NCBI GenBank assembly: GCA_947086925.1
Contig: CAMUAL010000037.1
Coordinates: 1-14,010, forward strand
Direction: 5' to 3'
Origin: an uncultured Clostridia bacterium
GTDB lineage: Bacteria; Bacillota; Clostridia; Christensenellales; Pumilibacteraceae
Length of the DNA: 14,010 bases
The translations under genes and the position numbers were made by a program. Of this stretch, positions 1 through 7,202 are shown piece after piece (the stretch's first letter is position 1; each line of letters begins with the position of its first letter). The notes beneath the pieces are model-generated. The model was not told where the DNA came from. It worked only from the letters and a program-made list of their open reading frames with translations, and searched no databases.

Positions 1-5
1 CCCAC

Positions 6-30
6 AACGACCCCTTAGGAGGGGGTTGTT
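6..30. other. Imperfect hairpin at left edge
   Basis: An arm at 6-14 (AACGACCCC) pairs with 22-30 (GGGGTTGTT) through nine pairs including one G-T. A shorter alternative, CCCCT/AGGGG with a four-base loop, lies inside it. Neither strand has a good T-run directly after it, so it may be part of a structured 3' end for a gene off the left edge. Its role is unknown. Confidence 0.35.
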
Positions 31-59
31 ATATCCATTTAACTACGGAAGCTTATATG

Positions 60-90
60 GGGCGGGATTTTTACCCCACCCTTTTTATTT
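60..90 (+). terminator. Probable intrinsic terminator for a gene left of the window
   Basis: The G-rich arm 60-66 (GGGCGGG) pairs with 75-81 (CCCACCC) through six G-C pairs with one C-A mismatch, and is followed at once by a T-tract (82-90, TTTTTATTT). The orientation suits a plus-strand transcript entering from the left. On the minus strand no T-run follows the stem, so it is not an obvious terminator for aspS. Confidence 0.5.
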
Positions 91-108
91 TCCCGACGTT
101 ACGGGAAA
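89..108. repeat. Short perfect inverted repeat downstream of aspS
   Basis: TTTCCCG (89-95) and CGGGAAA (102-108) form a perfect 7-bp stem around a six-base loop, between aspS and the plus-strand terminator. It lies where aspS transcripts would end and could protect or define their 3' end. There is no T-run on the minus side, so a terminator role is uncertain. Confidence 0.35.
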
Positions 109-136
109 TTTTACGGGATAAGCGATTAAAAATTAC

Positions 137-1891
137 TTATTTTTTTTTGGCTTTTACGGCTATGTTGGCGTCGGATAATTGAGCGGGATTTACGGGCGAA
201 GGGGCGCACATAAGAAGGTCGCGCGCTTTGGCGTTCATGGGGAACGCGATTACTTCGCGAATATTCACCGTATCGGATATAAGCATAACCATGCGGTCCA
301 CTCCGGGGGCAACGCCCGCATGAGGAGGCGCGCCGAATTCGAACGCGTGATACAATGCGGGAAATTTGCTTTCCACTTCTTCCTTACCCAAGCCGACAAT
401 CGAGAACGCTTTAAGCATGATTTCGGGGTCGTGGTTGCGAACCGCGCCGCTACTTAGCTCAACGCCGTTGCAAACAATGTCGTACTGATACGCAAGCACG
501 TCGAGGGGGTCTTTTTCGGCGAGTGCTTTTAAGCCGCCCTGAGGCATAGAAAACGGGTTGTGGCAAAATTCGAGTTCGCCGCTCTCCTCGCCTATTTCGT
601 ACATAGGGAAATCGACTATCCAACAAAAGCGGTAAACATTTTTTTCGATTAAATCGAGCCCCGTGCCGAGCATGGTGCGCAAGATTCCCGCACGTTTCTG
701 CACCGCCGAAAGCTTGTCTTCGGCAACCACTGCTACAAACGAACCCGCCTTTAAATTAAGACGCTGTTTTAATTCGTCTATGCGCTCGGACACGAACTTG
801 GATATTCCGCCCGCGGGATTCCCCTGCTCGTCGAGCTTAAACCAATACATTGCCCCGCCCTCGGTTTTTACGTTAAATTCCTCGGCGGTTTTGTCTATCC
901 ACTTGCGCGCAACACTTGCAGCCGTTACGGGAATTGCCTTTACCGTTTTGTTTTCGATTGCGGCAAATCCGCAACCGCTCATAATATCGGTTATGTCGCA
1001 TATTTTAAGGGGATTGCGTAAGTCGGGTTTGTCGGTACCGTAAGTTTCGAGTGCCTCGCGATACGGTATGCGCTTAAAAGGCGGCTTGTCGGCGTCGAAT
1101 CCCGAGTACTTCGAGAACACGGGAGGCAGAACTTCTTCCAATACGGCGAAAACGTCGTCTTGCGTGGCAAACGCCATTTCGATATCGAGCTGATAAAATT
1201 CGCCCGGCGAACGGTCGGCGCGCGCGTCTTCGTCGCGGAAACACGGCGCAATCTGAAAATACTTATCGAATCCCGAGCACATAAGCAGTTGCTTATACTG
1301 TTGCGGGGCTTGCGGCAACGCGTAAAATTCGCCCGGATACAGACGGCTGGGCACAATGTAGTCGCGCGCTCCCTCGGGCGACGAGCTTGTAAGAATGGGC
1401 GTGGAAATCTCGGTAAAGCCGCGCTCGGTCATGAGTCTGCGCAAATCGGCTATTATGTTTGAACGCAGTACGATTTTATCGCGCACCGTGCTGTTGCGTA
1501 AATCCAAAAAGCGGTATTTAAGCCGAGCGTCCTCGCCCGCCTCGGTTGAAAACGCAACTTCGAACGGCAGAGCGGGAACGGTTCTGCGCCCCAAAACTTC
1601 CACCTTCGAAGGCACAATCTCTATAAGTCCCGTGGGGAGTTTATCGTTGGGAGCCGTGCGAAGCACGACTTTGCCCTCTACCGAAACGGTGGATTCGGTA
1701 GGAATATCGCGCAACTCGGATATAAACGGCTCGCTGTCGGCAACAACCTGCGTAACGCCGTAAAAATCGCGGATAACGGCAAACAAAAGTCCGCCCTTGT
1801 CGCGCTTGCTGTCGAGCCAACCTGCGATTTTAACGGTTTTGCCCTTGTCGGACGCGCGAAGTTCGTTACAATTATGAGTTCTGTAATACAT
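137..1891 (-). CDS. aspS: Aspartate--tRNA ligase (AspRS)
   Basis: Cytosolic class II aminoacyl-tRNA synthetase that charges tRNA-Asp with aspartate using ATP. The 584-aa length is normal for the bacterial form. Domains in order are an N-terminal OB-fold anticodon-binding domain (about 1-105), the catalytic core with flipping loop SSSPEGARD (169-177), motif 2 FRDEDARADR (218-227), a bacterial GAD insertion (about 285-415), and motif 3 GAPPHAGVAPGVDR (520-533) with its ATP-binding arginine. The 'RADRSPGEFYQ' version of motif 2 marks a sequence subgroup that I associate with alphaproteobacterial and some other AspRS. ATG at 1891 is preceded by AAGGG (1900-1904, 8-nt spacing) and by its own promoter, so the transcript leader is only about 25 nt, too short for a T-box. 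The gene is divergent from leuS. If the cell lacks AsnRS, the enzyme may also charge tRNA-Asn. The residue aligned with the P. aeruginosa position 31 discriminator is Lys32, which does not settle this. Confidence 0.96.
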   Translation of the reverse strand: MYYRTHNCNELRASDKGKTVKIAGWLDSKRDKGGLLFAVIRDFYGVTQVVADSEPFISELRDIPTESTVSVEGKVVLRTAPNDKLPTGLIEIVPSKVEVLGRRTVPALPFEVAFSTEAGEDARLKYRFLDLRNSTVRDKIVLRSNIIADLRRLMTERGFTEISTPILTSSSPEGARDYIVPSRLYPGEFYALPQAPQQYKQLLMCSGFDKYFQIAPCFRDEDARADRSPGEFYQLDIEMAFATQDDVFAVLEEVLPPVFSKYSGFDADKPPFKRIPYREALETYGTDKPDLRNPLKICDITDIMSGCGFAAIENKTVKAIPVTAASVARKWIDKTAEEFNVKTEGGAMYWFKLDEQGNPAGGISKFVSERIDELKQRLNLKAGSFVAVVAEDKLSAVQKRAGILRTMLGTGLDLIEKNVYRFCWIVDFPMYEIGEESGELEFCHNPFSMPQGGLKALAEKDPLDVLAYQYDIVCNGVELSSGAVRNHDPEIMLKAFSIVGLGKEEVESKFPALYHAFEFGAPPHAGVAPGVDRMVMLISDTVNIREVIAFPMNAKARDLLMCAPSPVNPAQLSDANIAVKAKKK

Positions 1892-1923
1892 AGCTTAAAC
1901 CCTTGTGAAATATTTACCTAATT

Positions 1924-1952
1924 ATTTTATTCCATAATGCCCGCCGTGTCAA
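1924..1952 (-). promoter_or_regulatory. Sigma-70-type promoter for aspS
   Basis: On the minus strand, a perfect -35 box TTGACA (1947-1952) is separated by exactly 17 nt from a -10 box TAAAAT (1924-1929). Transcription should start near 1917, about 25 nt upstream of the aspS ATG. Confidence 0.8.
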
Positions 1953-2017
1953 GTTTTTGCGCCCGCCCTTTGAAAAGTTTAAACAGCATAGCGGCGTCGC
2001 GCTCCGTTTTACAATAC
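1953..2017. other. Spacer between the divergent aspS and leuS promoters
   Basis: These 65 bp separate the two -35 boxes. The only notable site is the 8-bp palindrome GTTTAAAC at 1977-1984. It could be an operator, but one short AT-rich palindrome is weak evidence. Confidence 0.3.
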
Positions 2018-2046
2018 TTGACTTATCTCTGCGTGTGCTGTATAAT
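2018..2046 (+). promoter_or_regulatory. Sigma-70-type promoter for leuS
   Basis: -35 box TTGACT (2018-2023), 17-nt spacer, and perfect -10 box TATAAT (2041-2046). The start of transcription should fall near 2053, leaving a leader of about 28 nt. That excludes a T-box or a long attenuator from this transcript. Confidence 0.85.
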
Positions 2047-2066
2047 TAGTCGGTACAGAAAATTTC

Positions 2067-2070
2067 GGAG
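2067..2070 (+). promoter_or_regulatory. Ribosome binding site that fixes the leuS start
   Basis: GGAG lies 10 nt before the ATG at 2081. The open frame extends upstream to an ATG at 1937, but that codon is upstream of the leuS promoter and would add 48 residues unlike any LeuRS, so the start at 2081 is preferred. Confidence 0.75.
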
Positions 2071-2080
2071 ATTACTTTAT

Positions 2081-4513
2081 ATGGATTACAAGTCGCTTGA
2101 CAAAAAGTGGAACGCATACTGGGAAAACAACAAATGCAACGGTTTTAACAAAAAGAACGCGGATAAAAAATACTACTCGCTTGAAATGTGGCCGTACCCT
2201 TCCGGCGCGAATCTGCACCTCGGACACTGGTTTAACTTTGCGCCCGCCGACACTTTTGCGCGTTTTAAAAAGATGACGGGGCACGAGCTGTTTCACCCTA
2301 TGGGATTCGACGCGTTCGGACTCCCCGCCGAAAACTACGCGATTAAAACGGGCACGCACCCCAAAGAGAACACTCTTAAAAACATCAAGACTATGGAGCG
2401 TCAGCTTTGCGACATGGGCGCAACCTACGATTGGGAACACGAAATAAGCACGTGCCTGCCCGAATACTACCGTTGGACGCAGTGGCTGTTTATTCAGCTT
2501 TATAAACACGGACTCGCGTATCAGAAAAAAGCACCCGTAAACTGGTGCGGCTCGTGCAATACCGTTATAGCAAACGAGCAAGTTGTAGACGGCTGTTGCG
2601 AGCGTTGCGGCACGGCGGTAGTGCGCAAAGAAATGACGCAGTGGTTTTTCAAAATCACCGACTACGCCGAAGAACTTCTCCGTGATTTGGATAAAATCGA
2701 CTGGCCGGAAAAAACCAAAACCATGCAACGCAACTGGATAGGCAAAAGCGAAGGCACGGAAATAACCTTTGACTTAGAGGGACGCAACGACGGCATAACG
2801 GTGTTTACCACCCGCGCCGACACGGTTATGGGCGTTTCTTACGTTGTGGTTGCACCCGAAAAACCCATTGTAGACGAAATCACCACTCCCGAGTGCAAGG
2901 CGGCGGTAGAGTCGTACAAGCTCGAAACAAGCAAAGCAAGCGACATCGACAGGCTTTCGTCGGTGCGCGAAAAAACGGGTGTGTTTACGGGCGCATACTG
3001 TATTCACCCCGTAAGCGGCAAAAAAGTTCCCGTGTGGATTGCGGACTACTGCCTCGGCACTTACGGCACGGGCGCGGTAATGGGCGTTCCCGCTCACGAC
3101 GAACGCGATTTTGCTTTTGCGCAAAAATACAATCTCCCCGTAAATCCCGTAATCAAAGCCGAAAACGGCAAAGGCGAACTTCCCTACTGCGAATACGGAA
3201 TAACCGAAAACAGCGAGCCGTTTAACGGACTTAAAAGCGCGGACGCTATAAAGAAAATTCAAGAACATTTAACCAAAATCGGCAAGGGCGGCAAAAAGGT
3301 GAACTACCGCCTGCGCGATTGGTCGGTTTCGCGTCAGCGTTACTGGGGCACTCCGATTCCCGTTATATACTGCCCCGAACACGGCGCAGTACCCGTTCCC
3401 GAAAAAGACTTGCCCGTTGTTCTGCCCGACGACGTGAACTTTACGCCCGACGGCGCATCGCCGCTCAGAAAAAGCGAAAAGTATATGAACACGGTTTGCC
3501 CCGTGTGCGGAAAACCCGCTCACCGCGACCCCGACACCCTCGATACTTTCGTGTGTTCGAGTTGGTACTATCTGCGCTATCCCGACAACAAGAACGAGCG
3601 TGAGCCGTTTAACACCGAGTATATCGACAAAATGCTGCCCGTAGACAAATACATCGGCGGCGCGGAACACGCGTGCATGCACCTTCTTTACGCCCGTTTT
3701 ATAACAAAAGCGTTGCGCGATATGGGCTACCTGCACTTTGACGAACCGTTTACTTCGCTTGTGCATCAAGGGCTTATTTTGGGACCCGACGGCTATAAAA
3801 TGAGTAAGAACCGCGGCAACGTGATAAACCCCGATATTTACGTAAACGAGTACGGCTCGGACGTGTTCCGCATGTTTTTAATGTTCAGATTCGCCTTTAC
3901 CGAGGGCGGAGCGTGGAGCGACGACGGCATTAAACCGATTGCGAAATTCCTCGACCGCGTTGAGCGCATAGTGCTTAAATCGCACGAATCGGCTAAAAAG
4001 AGCCGCAAGGTTGCAGAATCCAAATCGGAAAAAGAGCTTGCCTACTCGCTTAATTACACTATTAAATCGGTAACAGCCGACTTCGAAACTTTTTCGTTCA
4101 ACACCGCTATTGCGCGGCTTATGGAACTGACAAATGCAATGTACAAATACGAGAGCGAAAAAGACTGCGACTATTCGTATCTCCGCTACGTATCCGACGA
4201 GCTTATTAAACTGCTTGCGCCGTTTTGCCCGCACGTCGCGGAAGAATTGCACGAACAATGCGGCGGAAAAGGCACGGTGTTTAAACTCGCCTACCCCGTA
4301 TGCGACGAGAGCGCGCTTAAAAAAGACGAAATCGAAATCGCCGTTCAGATTAACAGCAAGCTTAAAAGCCGAATAAACGTAAGCGCGGACGCAACCGACG
4401 AGCAGGCAAAAGCCGCGGCGCTTGCCGACCCCGCCGTAATCGAGGCTCTCGGCGGCGCGGCTGTTAAAAAAGCAATTTACATTAAAGGCAGACTGCTTAA
4501 TTTAATTGTGTAA
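2081..4513 (+). CDS. leuS: Leucine--tRNA ligase (LeuRS)
   Basis: Class I synthetase that charges tRNA-Leu and clears mischarged products. The 810-aa length is ordinary for a bacterial LeuRS. Visible landmarks are the HIGH-type motif HLGH (46-49) after the PYPSG signature, the CxxC pairs of a zinc-binding module (CGSC and CERC, just before the editing region), and the CP1 editing domain with TTRADTVMG (243-251) and GTGAVMGVPAHDERD (329-343, including the conserved aspartates). These are followed by RQRYWGTPIP, a second Cys-rich stretch CPVCGKPAHRD, the KMSKS loop as KMSKN (573-577), the helical anticodon-binding domain, and a small C-terminal domain ending LLNLIV. It is transcribed alone from its own promoter, divergent from aspS, and ends at the bidirectional terminator. 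No frameshift or missing motif was seen. Confidence 0.97.
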   Translation: MDYKSLDKKWNAYWENNKCNGFNKKNADKKYYSLEMWPYPSGANLHLGHWFNFAPADTFARFKKMTGHELFHPMGFDAFGLPAENYAIKTGTHPKENTLKNIKTMERQLCDMGATYDWEHEISTCLPEYYRWTQWLFIQLYKHGLAYQKKAPVNWCGSCNTVIANEQVVDGCCERCGTAVVRKEMTQWFFKITDYAEELLRDLDKIDWPEKTKTMQRNWIGKSEGTEITFDLEGRNDGITVFTTRADTVMGVSYVVVAPEKPIVDEITTPECKAAVESYKLETSKASDIDRLSSVREKTGVFTGAYCIHPVSGKKVPVWIADYCLGTYGTGAVMGVPAHDERDFAFAQKYNLPVNPVIKAENGKGELPYCEYGITENSEPFNGLKSADAIKKIQEHLTKIGKGGKKVNYRLRDWSVSRQRYWGTPIPVIYCPEHGAVPVPEKDLPVVLPDDVNFTPDGASPLRKSEKYMNTVCPVCGKPAHRDPDTLDTFVCSSWYYLRYPDNKNEREPFNTEYIDKMLPVDKYIGGAEHACMHLLYARFITKALRDMGYLHFDEPFTSLVHQGLILGPDGYKMSKNRGNVINPDIYVNEYGSDVFRMFLMFRFAFTEGGAWSDDGIKPIAKFLDRVERIVLKSHESAKKSRKVAESKSEKELAYSLNYTIKSVTADFETFSFNTAIARLMELTNAMYKYESEKDCDYSYLRYVSDELIKLLAPFCPHVAEELHEQCGGKGTVFKLAYPVCDESALKKDEIEIAVQINSKLKSRINVSADATDEQAKAAALADPAVIEALGGAAVKKAIYIKGRLLNLIV

Positions 4514-4522
4514 CAACTCAAC

Positions 4523-4542
4523 GCTTTTTTATCGAAAAAAGC
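4523..4542. repeat. AT-rich perfect inverted repeat after leuS
   Basis: GCTTTTTT (4523-4530) pairs perfectly with AAAAAAGC (4535-4542) around ATCG, beginning 9 nt after the leuS stop. It is the first of four stacked hairpins in the convergent region. As a near-symmetric AT stem, it could help slow polymerase from either side. Confidence 0.5.
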
Positions 4543-4556
4543 TTAGCAAAAACGAT

Positions 4557-4595
4557 AAAGGGAGGGGCGACTTCGAAAGTTAGCCCCTCCCTTTT
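4557..4595. terminator. Bidirectional intrinsic terminator between leuS and the minus-strand operon
   Basis: AAAGGGAGGGGC (4557-4568) pairs perfectly over 12 bp with GCCCCTCCCTTT (4583-4594). Inside, ACTT/AAGT can extend the stem past a small bulge. On the plus strand the stem runs into TTTTGCGGTTTTT. On the minus strand it runs into TTTATCGTTTTT. It therefore suits both leuS (plus) and the last gene of the convergent minus-strand cluster. Confidence 0.85.
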
Positions 4596-4605
4596 GCGGT
4601 TTTTG

Positions 4606-4633
4606 CCCAACTTTTTGATGCCAAAAAGTTGGG
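4606..4633. repeat. Perfect 12-bp palindrome with a 4-nt loop
   Basis: CCCAACTTTTTG (4606-4617) and CAAAAAGTTGGG (4622-4633) match without error around ATGC. The plus strand is followed by a weak T-run (4641-4645), so it may reinforce termination. It shares the CTTTTTG-N4-CAAAAAG core with the next hairpin, which suggests a duplicated palindromic unit and not a random terminator. Confidence 0.6.
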
Positions 4634-4639
4634 AAGTAT

Positions 4640-4657
4640 CTTTTTGCAATCAAAAAG
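4640..4657. repeat. Palindrome overlapping the stop codon of the TPR-like gene
   Basis: CTTTTTG (4640-4646) and CAAAAAG (4651-4657) pair around CAAT. The right arm covers the last codons and the TGA stop (4650-4652) of the gene on the minus strand, so the extreme C-terminus of that protein is encoded by repeat sequence. Confidence 0.55.
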
Positions 4658-5348
4658 GCTGAATAATTTTCCTTAATTCTTCCAAATTCCTCTTAATAAG
4701 AATCGGAGTGTCGGGGGCATTGAAACCGTTTAATAAATTCAGTGCCGAGTCACGGTTGCCGCAAAGCACGTAATTCATTGCCTGTATTGCCGTAAGACGG
4801 GCAGATGCAACGGCGCGGTCGGCGGACGATTTGGAGTTTAAAAGCTTGTTTAAAGTTTCGGTTGCCTTTGCGTAGTATTTGTTAAAGTATTCGGCGTCGG
4901 ACTCCATAAAATATATTTCGCAAAAGCAAATAGCCGCCTCGCCTTTAATGCCGTCTTTTGCCGCAACTATCGCGTCGGACGCGGCAATAAGGGCGTTTTT
5001 GTATTTGCCCATGTAAACAAGCGCGTTTGCGTATTCTATTAAAAGCGCGCCTTTCGCACTGCCGAAAGTTGCTCTGCGCGAAAGTTTATACATGCGCTCG
5101 GCAAGTTTTTCGCAGTTGCAATCTGTGTAGCCGAGAGTGTGGATTTCGGTGTAAATAAGTTTAAAGGTGTACGCGTAAACCGCGGTGTACGTAACCACAA
5201 GCAAAAGCACAAGCCCCACAATGCGCACTACGAGATTAAACGTATCGGGCGTATAAAGGCTTACAAGCACAATGCCCGCAATTACGGCGCACAGCATTAC
5301 CGAAAACACGAGCGCGCTTTTAAGATACGAATATATTACGCGAATCAT
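4650..5348 (-). CDS. Small membrane protein with a TPR-like helical domain
   Basis: A 232-aa protein that I do not recognise as a named family. The N-terminus carries two hydrophobic helices (about 10-32 and 38-62) separated by a short polar turn. The remainder (about 78-232) is soluble and helical, with alternating Ala/Leu/Tyr patterns such as 'ALLIEYANALVYMGKYKNALIAASDAIVAAK' split over paired helices, which resembles tetratricopeptide repeats. With both ends inside, the TPR part would face the cytosol and serve as a protein-binding platform. The ATG overlaps the alaS stop by 4 nt (ATGA), so translation is probably coupled to alaS. It is the last gene of the minus-strand cluster, and its stop lies inside a palindrome. 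Any link with AlaRS activity is only suggested by position. Confidence 0.8.
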   Translation of the reverse strand: MIRVIYSYLKSALVFSVMLCAVIAGIVLVSLYTPDTFNLVVRIVGLVLLLVVTYTAVYAYTFKLIYTEIHTLGYTDCNCEKLAERMYKLSRRATFGSAKGALLIEYANALVYMGKYKNALIAASDAIVAAKDGIKGEAAICFCEIYFMESDAEYFNKYYAKATETLNKLLNSKSSADRAVASARLTAIQAMNYVLCGNRDSALNLLNGFNAPDTPILIKRNLEELRKIIQPF

Positions 5349-7135
5349 TCGAGTACCGCCTTTATGCGGCGTACTCCCGCCGACGACGACTGCTCTTTTA
5401 CTATTCTGAAATGTCCGAGTTCGCCGGTGCGCGCGGCATGAGGACCTCCGCAGATTTCTTTGCTGAATTTGCCCATTGTGTAAACTTTTACTTTTTCGCC
5501 GTACTTGCTTGCAAACAGACCTACCGCGCCCGCTTTTTTAGCCTCGTCGACCGTCATTTCTTCGCACACCACTTCAACGTCTGCGGCAATAGCCTCGTTT
5601 ACGAGTTTTTCCACCTCTTGTATTTCTTCGGGAGTCAAAGCCCTGCCGAACGTAAAGTCGAATCTGAGACGCTCGGCGGTTATGTTGCTTCCCTTTTGGT
5701 TTACGTTTTCGTCGTGCAACACGGTTTTAAGCGCACGGTGCATTAAGTGCGTTGCGGTGTGAAGCTTAGCCGTTGCCTCGGTGTTGTCGGCAAGTCCGCC
5801 CTTAAAGCGTTGCTCCGCTCCCGCATGACTCTTTGCGCGGTGTTCTTCGAACAGCTTTTCAAAGTCGGCGCGGTTGATTTTAAGTCCGCGCTCGGCGGCG
5901 AGTTCTTCCGTCATTTCAATCGGAAATCCGTAGGTGTCGTAAAGCTTAAAGCACGCTTTGCCCGAAACCGTATCGCCCACCAAATAGCCGCACAGCTTTT
6001 CAAACTCGCGTATGCCCGCAGTTAAGGTTTTTTCGAACCTTTCTTCTTCGCGCAGTATTTCATCTCGGATTTTGTCCGCCGACTCGGTAAGTTCGGGGTA
6101 TGCGTCTTTATAGCGCGTAATTACGGCGTTCGCAATTTCGGCAATGTCGCCCCTATTCATATTAAGCTGTTTGATATAGCGTATTGCGCGGCGCAAAAGT
6201 CTGCGCAGAATATATCCTTGGTCTACGTTAGAGCACGTTATGCCCTTTTCGTCGCCTATCATAAATACGGCAGTGCGCACATGGTCGGCAATTATGCGTA
6301 TTGCGCGCGTTTCGTCTGCCGTCGCGCCGTACTTTTTGCCGCTGAGCTTTTCGATTGCGGCAATTATAGGCAGGAATATGTCGGTTTCGTAAACGCTCGG
6401 CTTGCCCTGCAAAATGCAAAGCGTGCGCTCTAAGCCCATGCCCGTATCAACATTGCGGCGGCTGAGCGGTTCAAACGTGCCCTCGGCGGTTTTGTTGTAC
6501 TGCATAAACACGTCGTTCCATATTTCGAGATAGTGCCCGCAGTCGCACGCGGGACTGCAATCTTTGCCGCACGGCTTGCCGCGCAGAATAAACATTTCGG
6601 TGTCAGGTCCGCAAGGTCCCGTTTTACCCGCGGGTCCCCACCAATTATTCTCTTTGGGAAGATAAAACACGTGGTCTTTTTTAATACCGCATTCAATCCA
6701 AAGCTTCGCGCTCTCCTCGTCACGCGGGCAGTCGGCGTCGCCCGCGAAAACCGAAACCGCCAAATCATCGGGATTTATTCCCAAATATTCGTCGCTTGTA
6801 AGAAACTCGTAGCTCCATTTAATCATTTCGGACTTGAAGTAGTCTCCCAAGCTCCAATTTCCGAGCATTTCGAAAAAAGTGCAATGACTGTTGTCGCCCA
6901 CTTCGTCGATGTCGCCCGTGCGCACGCACTTCTGAACGTCGGCAAGACGGTTGCCGGCGGGGTGCGGTTCGCCGAGCAAGTACGGCACAAGCGGGTGCAT
7001 TCCCGCCGTTGTAAACAGCACCGTAGGGTCGTTTTCGGGTATTAAAGATGCCGACGGAATTATCGCATGACCTTTTTTGCGGTAAAAGTCGAGCCACATT
7101 TTGCGCAAGTTGTCGGACGTAATATTTTTATTCAC
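5345..7135 (-). CDS. alaS: Alanine--tRNA ligase, compact form (AlaRS)
   Basis: Class II synthetase that charges tRNA-Ala. The 596-aa length compares with about 870-880 for the usual bacterial enzyme. Present are the catalytic domain (about 5-245; 'FEMLGNWSLGDYF' 88-100, the Cys-rich stretch at 189-199, 'DTGMGLER' 230-237), the tRNA-recognition helices (about 250-440), and a complete-looking editing domain with the metal/editing motifs HTATH (459-463) and CGGPH (562-566). Missing are the beta-barrel segment of about 110 residues that normally separates the helical and editing domains, and the whole C-terminal oligomerisation (C-Ala/DHHA1) region. The protein ends just after the conserved AGVRRIKAV of the editing domain. 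No frameshift is seen, so this is a compact variant and not a wreck. The start chosen is GTG at 7135, preceded by AAGAGGA (7143-7149, 7-nt spacing). An ATG at 7234 would overlap the upstream gene and adds unrelated sequence. Confidence 0.93.
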   Translation of the reverse strand: MNKNITSDNLRKMWLDFYRKKGHAIIPSASLIPENDPTVLFTTAGMHPLVPYLLGEPHPAGNRLADVQKCVRTGDIDEVGDNSHCTFFEMLGNWSLGDYFKSEMIKWSYEFLTSDEYLGINPDDLAVSVFAGDADCPRDEESAKLWIECGIKKDHVFYLPKENNWWGPAGKTGPCGPDTEMFILRGKPCGKDCSPACDCGHYLEIWNDVFMQYNKTAEGTFEPLSRRNVDTGMGLERTLCILQGKPSVYETDIFLPIIAAIEKLSGKKYGATADETRAIRIIADHVRTAVFMIGDEKGITCSNVDQGYILRRLLRRAIRYIKQLNMNRGDIAEIANAVITRYKDAYPELTESADKIRDEILREEERFEKTLTAGIREFEKLCGYLVGDTVSGKACFKLYDTYGFPIEMTEELAAERGLKINRADFEKLFEEHRAKSHAGAEQRFKGGLADNTEATAKLHTATHLMHRALKTVLHDENVNQKGSNITAERLRFDFTFGRALTPEEIQEVEKLVNEAIAADVEVVCEEMTVDEAKKAGAVGLFASKYGEKVKVYTMGKFSKEICGGPHAARTGELGHFRIVKEQSSSAGVRRIKAVLE

Positions 7136-7142
7136 TGTTTTA

Positions 7143-7149
7143 TCCTCTT
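7143..7149 (-). promoter_or_regulatory. Ribosome binding site that fixes the GTG start of alaS
   Basis: On the minus strand, AAGAGGA stands 7 nt before GTG (7133-7135). The reading NKNITSDNLRKMWLDFY that follows matches the usual AlaRS N-terminus (xxxEIRxxFLDFF), which supports this GTG over the earlier in-frame ATG. Confidence 0.75.
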
Positions 7150-7202
7150 TTAATTTTTTTACTGTCGTGTTTTTCGTTATGTTCGCAAACGGTTTGTTTG
7201 CC

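Noticed and set aside
1937..2080. Longer leuS starting at the ATG at 1937
   Set aside because: The extra 48 residues do not look like LeuRS, the ATG lies upstream of the leuS promoter and inside the aspS promoter, and a good ribosome site fits the ATG at 2081.
1892..2080. T-box riboswitch ahead of aspS or leuS
   Set aside because: Both promoters lie within about 60 nt of the start codons, leaving no room for the specifier stem or antiterminator, and no T-box core sequence was seen.
2072..2728. 218-aa minus-strand frame opposite leuS
   Set aside because: It lies entirely within conserved leuS catalytic coding sequence and shows no protein-like motifs.
5345..7135. alaS as a truncated pseudogene
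   Set aside because: All catalytic and editing motifs are intact, the end coincides with a domain boundary, and the next gene is coupled by a 4-nt overlap, which suits a working compact enzyme better than decay.
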